Of a DNA stretch of 64,000 nt, positions 63,741 to 64,000 are shown one piece after another. How positions within the stretch are numbered: position 1 is the first letter of the stretch; the number at the start of each line of letters is the position of its first letter. This DNA comes from Bradyrhizobium sp. Ai1a-2. GTDB taxonomy: Bacteria; Pseudomonadota; Alphaproteobacteria; Rhizobiales; Xanthobacteraceae. Position numbers and translations under genes: made by a program. The stretch spans positions 1 through 64,000 of the forward strand of contig NZ_AUEZ01000014.1 of the NCBI RefSeq assembly GCF_000426245.1. Direction: 5' to 3'. The notes below the pieces were generated by a model, which made no database searches, had not been told where the DNA came from, and saw only the letters and a list, made by a program, of their open reading frames with translations.

Positions 63741-64000
63741 ATGTCTGACGAAGGCGAACCGATCTGGCGGAACGACATTGATTCGCTCGCGTTCCGCCCC
63801 TCCGGACATGGCGGCATCTGCGTCATCCACCGGCGCGCGTTCCGGACGCTGCTGGGTCGCAGCCCTTCGCCGCAGCAGAGCATCGACTTCTACCTGATGC
63901 ACCGGGATTCGTTCGAAGCCGCGGCCCGCGCCAAGCTGGCCGCCAAAGACATCCGGGACACGGAGAACTTTCATCTCACCAGCCGCGACGTCCGCCGCCA
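63741..64000 (+). CDS. Hypothetical protein, N-terminal part (cut by window edge)
   Basis: From ATG 63741, four bases after GGGAGG, the frame stays open to the window end for 86 codons (MSDEGEPIWRNDIDSLAFRPSGHGGICVIHRRAFRTLLGRSPSPQQSIDFYLMHRDSFEAAARAKLAAKDIRDTENFHLTSRDVRR). The strong ribosome-binding site and protein-like composition make it a likely gene, 22 bases after cobS on the same strand. I do not recognise the family. Confidence 0.65.
   Translation, partial: MSDEGEPIWRNDIDSLAFRPSGHGGICVIHRRAFRTLLGRSPSPQQSIDFYLMHRDSFEAAARAKLAAKDIRDTENFHLTSRDVRR

Overview
The window is a GC-rich chromosomal segment of an alphaproteobacterium, most likely Bradyrhizobium or a close relative (Nitrobacteraceae). 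The evidence is the protein repertoire, the oxygen-dependent (CobN/CobO/CobQ) cobalamin genes, a FixK/FNR-type TTGAC-N4-GTCAA box, and the dispersed palindromic repeats in intergenic gaps. No tRNA, rRNA or CRISPR array was seen.

Layout. 1-450: truncated IS110-family transposase with a structured upstream end, abutting a dispersed repeat. 478-7160: TetR/GST divergent pair, a haem-binding exported protein, an Ala/Pro-rich membrane protein and a LemA/TPM/TPM operon. 7410-12320: an orphan CoxL-like molybdenum hydroxylase subunit, an HtrA PDZ-domain fossil and a second FtsH-type protease. 12436-19288: a small secreted protein, then a carbohydrate block (DapA-like aldolase, sugar epimerase, phosphoglucomutase, decayed EAL-domain gene, exported GH16 and Tat-exported GH1). 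19384-22436: a patatin-like membrane protein and two small hypothetical genes.

22557-35008: an accessory block built around a two-module nonribosomal peptide synthetase (A-T-C-A-T-C). It is flanked by a luciferase-like monooxygenase and, divergently, by a SAM-cyclase-ATPase-TPR signalling protein coupled to a PIMT-like methyltransferase. 35044-43089: a Spy/CpxP-like protein and a DASS permease sharing a FixK-type box, a large autotransporter, a Crp/Fnr regulator and a bacterial glutamate-receptor-like channel. 43288-47607: a small aromatic catabolic module (HpaB-type oxygenase, intradiol dioxygenase, flavin reductase, divergent AraC regulator) that looks like hydroxyquinol formation and ring cleavage.

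48529-63718: a cobalamin island. One B12 riboswitch (+) precedes btuB. btuF-cbiB run forward and cobD/cobC-type decarboxylase runs back. A second B12 riboswitch (-) precedes DUF1636-cobU-cobW-cobN-cobO-cobQ, and cobT-cobS run forward from the same divergent gap. Together these cover B12 capture, cobalt insertion, adenosylation, amidation, aminopropanol attachment and nucleotide-loop assembly. The corrin-ring genes, the smaller chelatase subunits and BtuCD are not in the window. The strongest leads are the NRPS with its unusual second adenylation pocket, the possible IS110 bridge-RNA region and the receptor-channel with a non-GYG filter.
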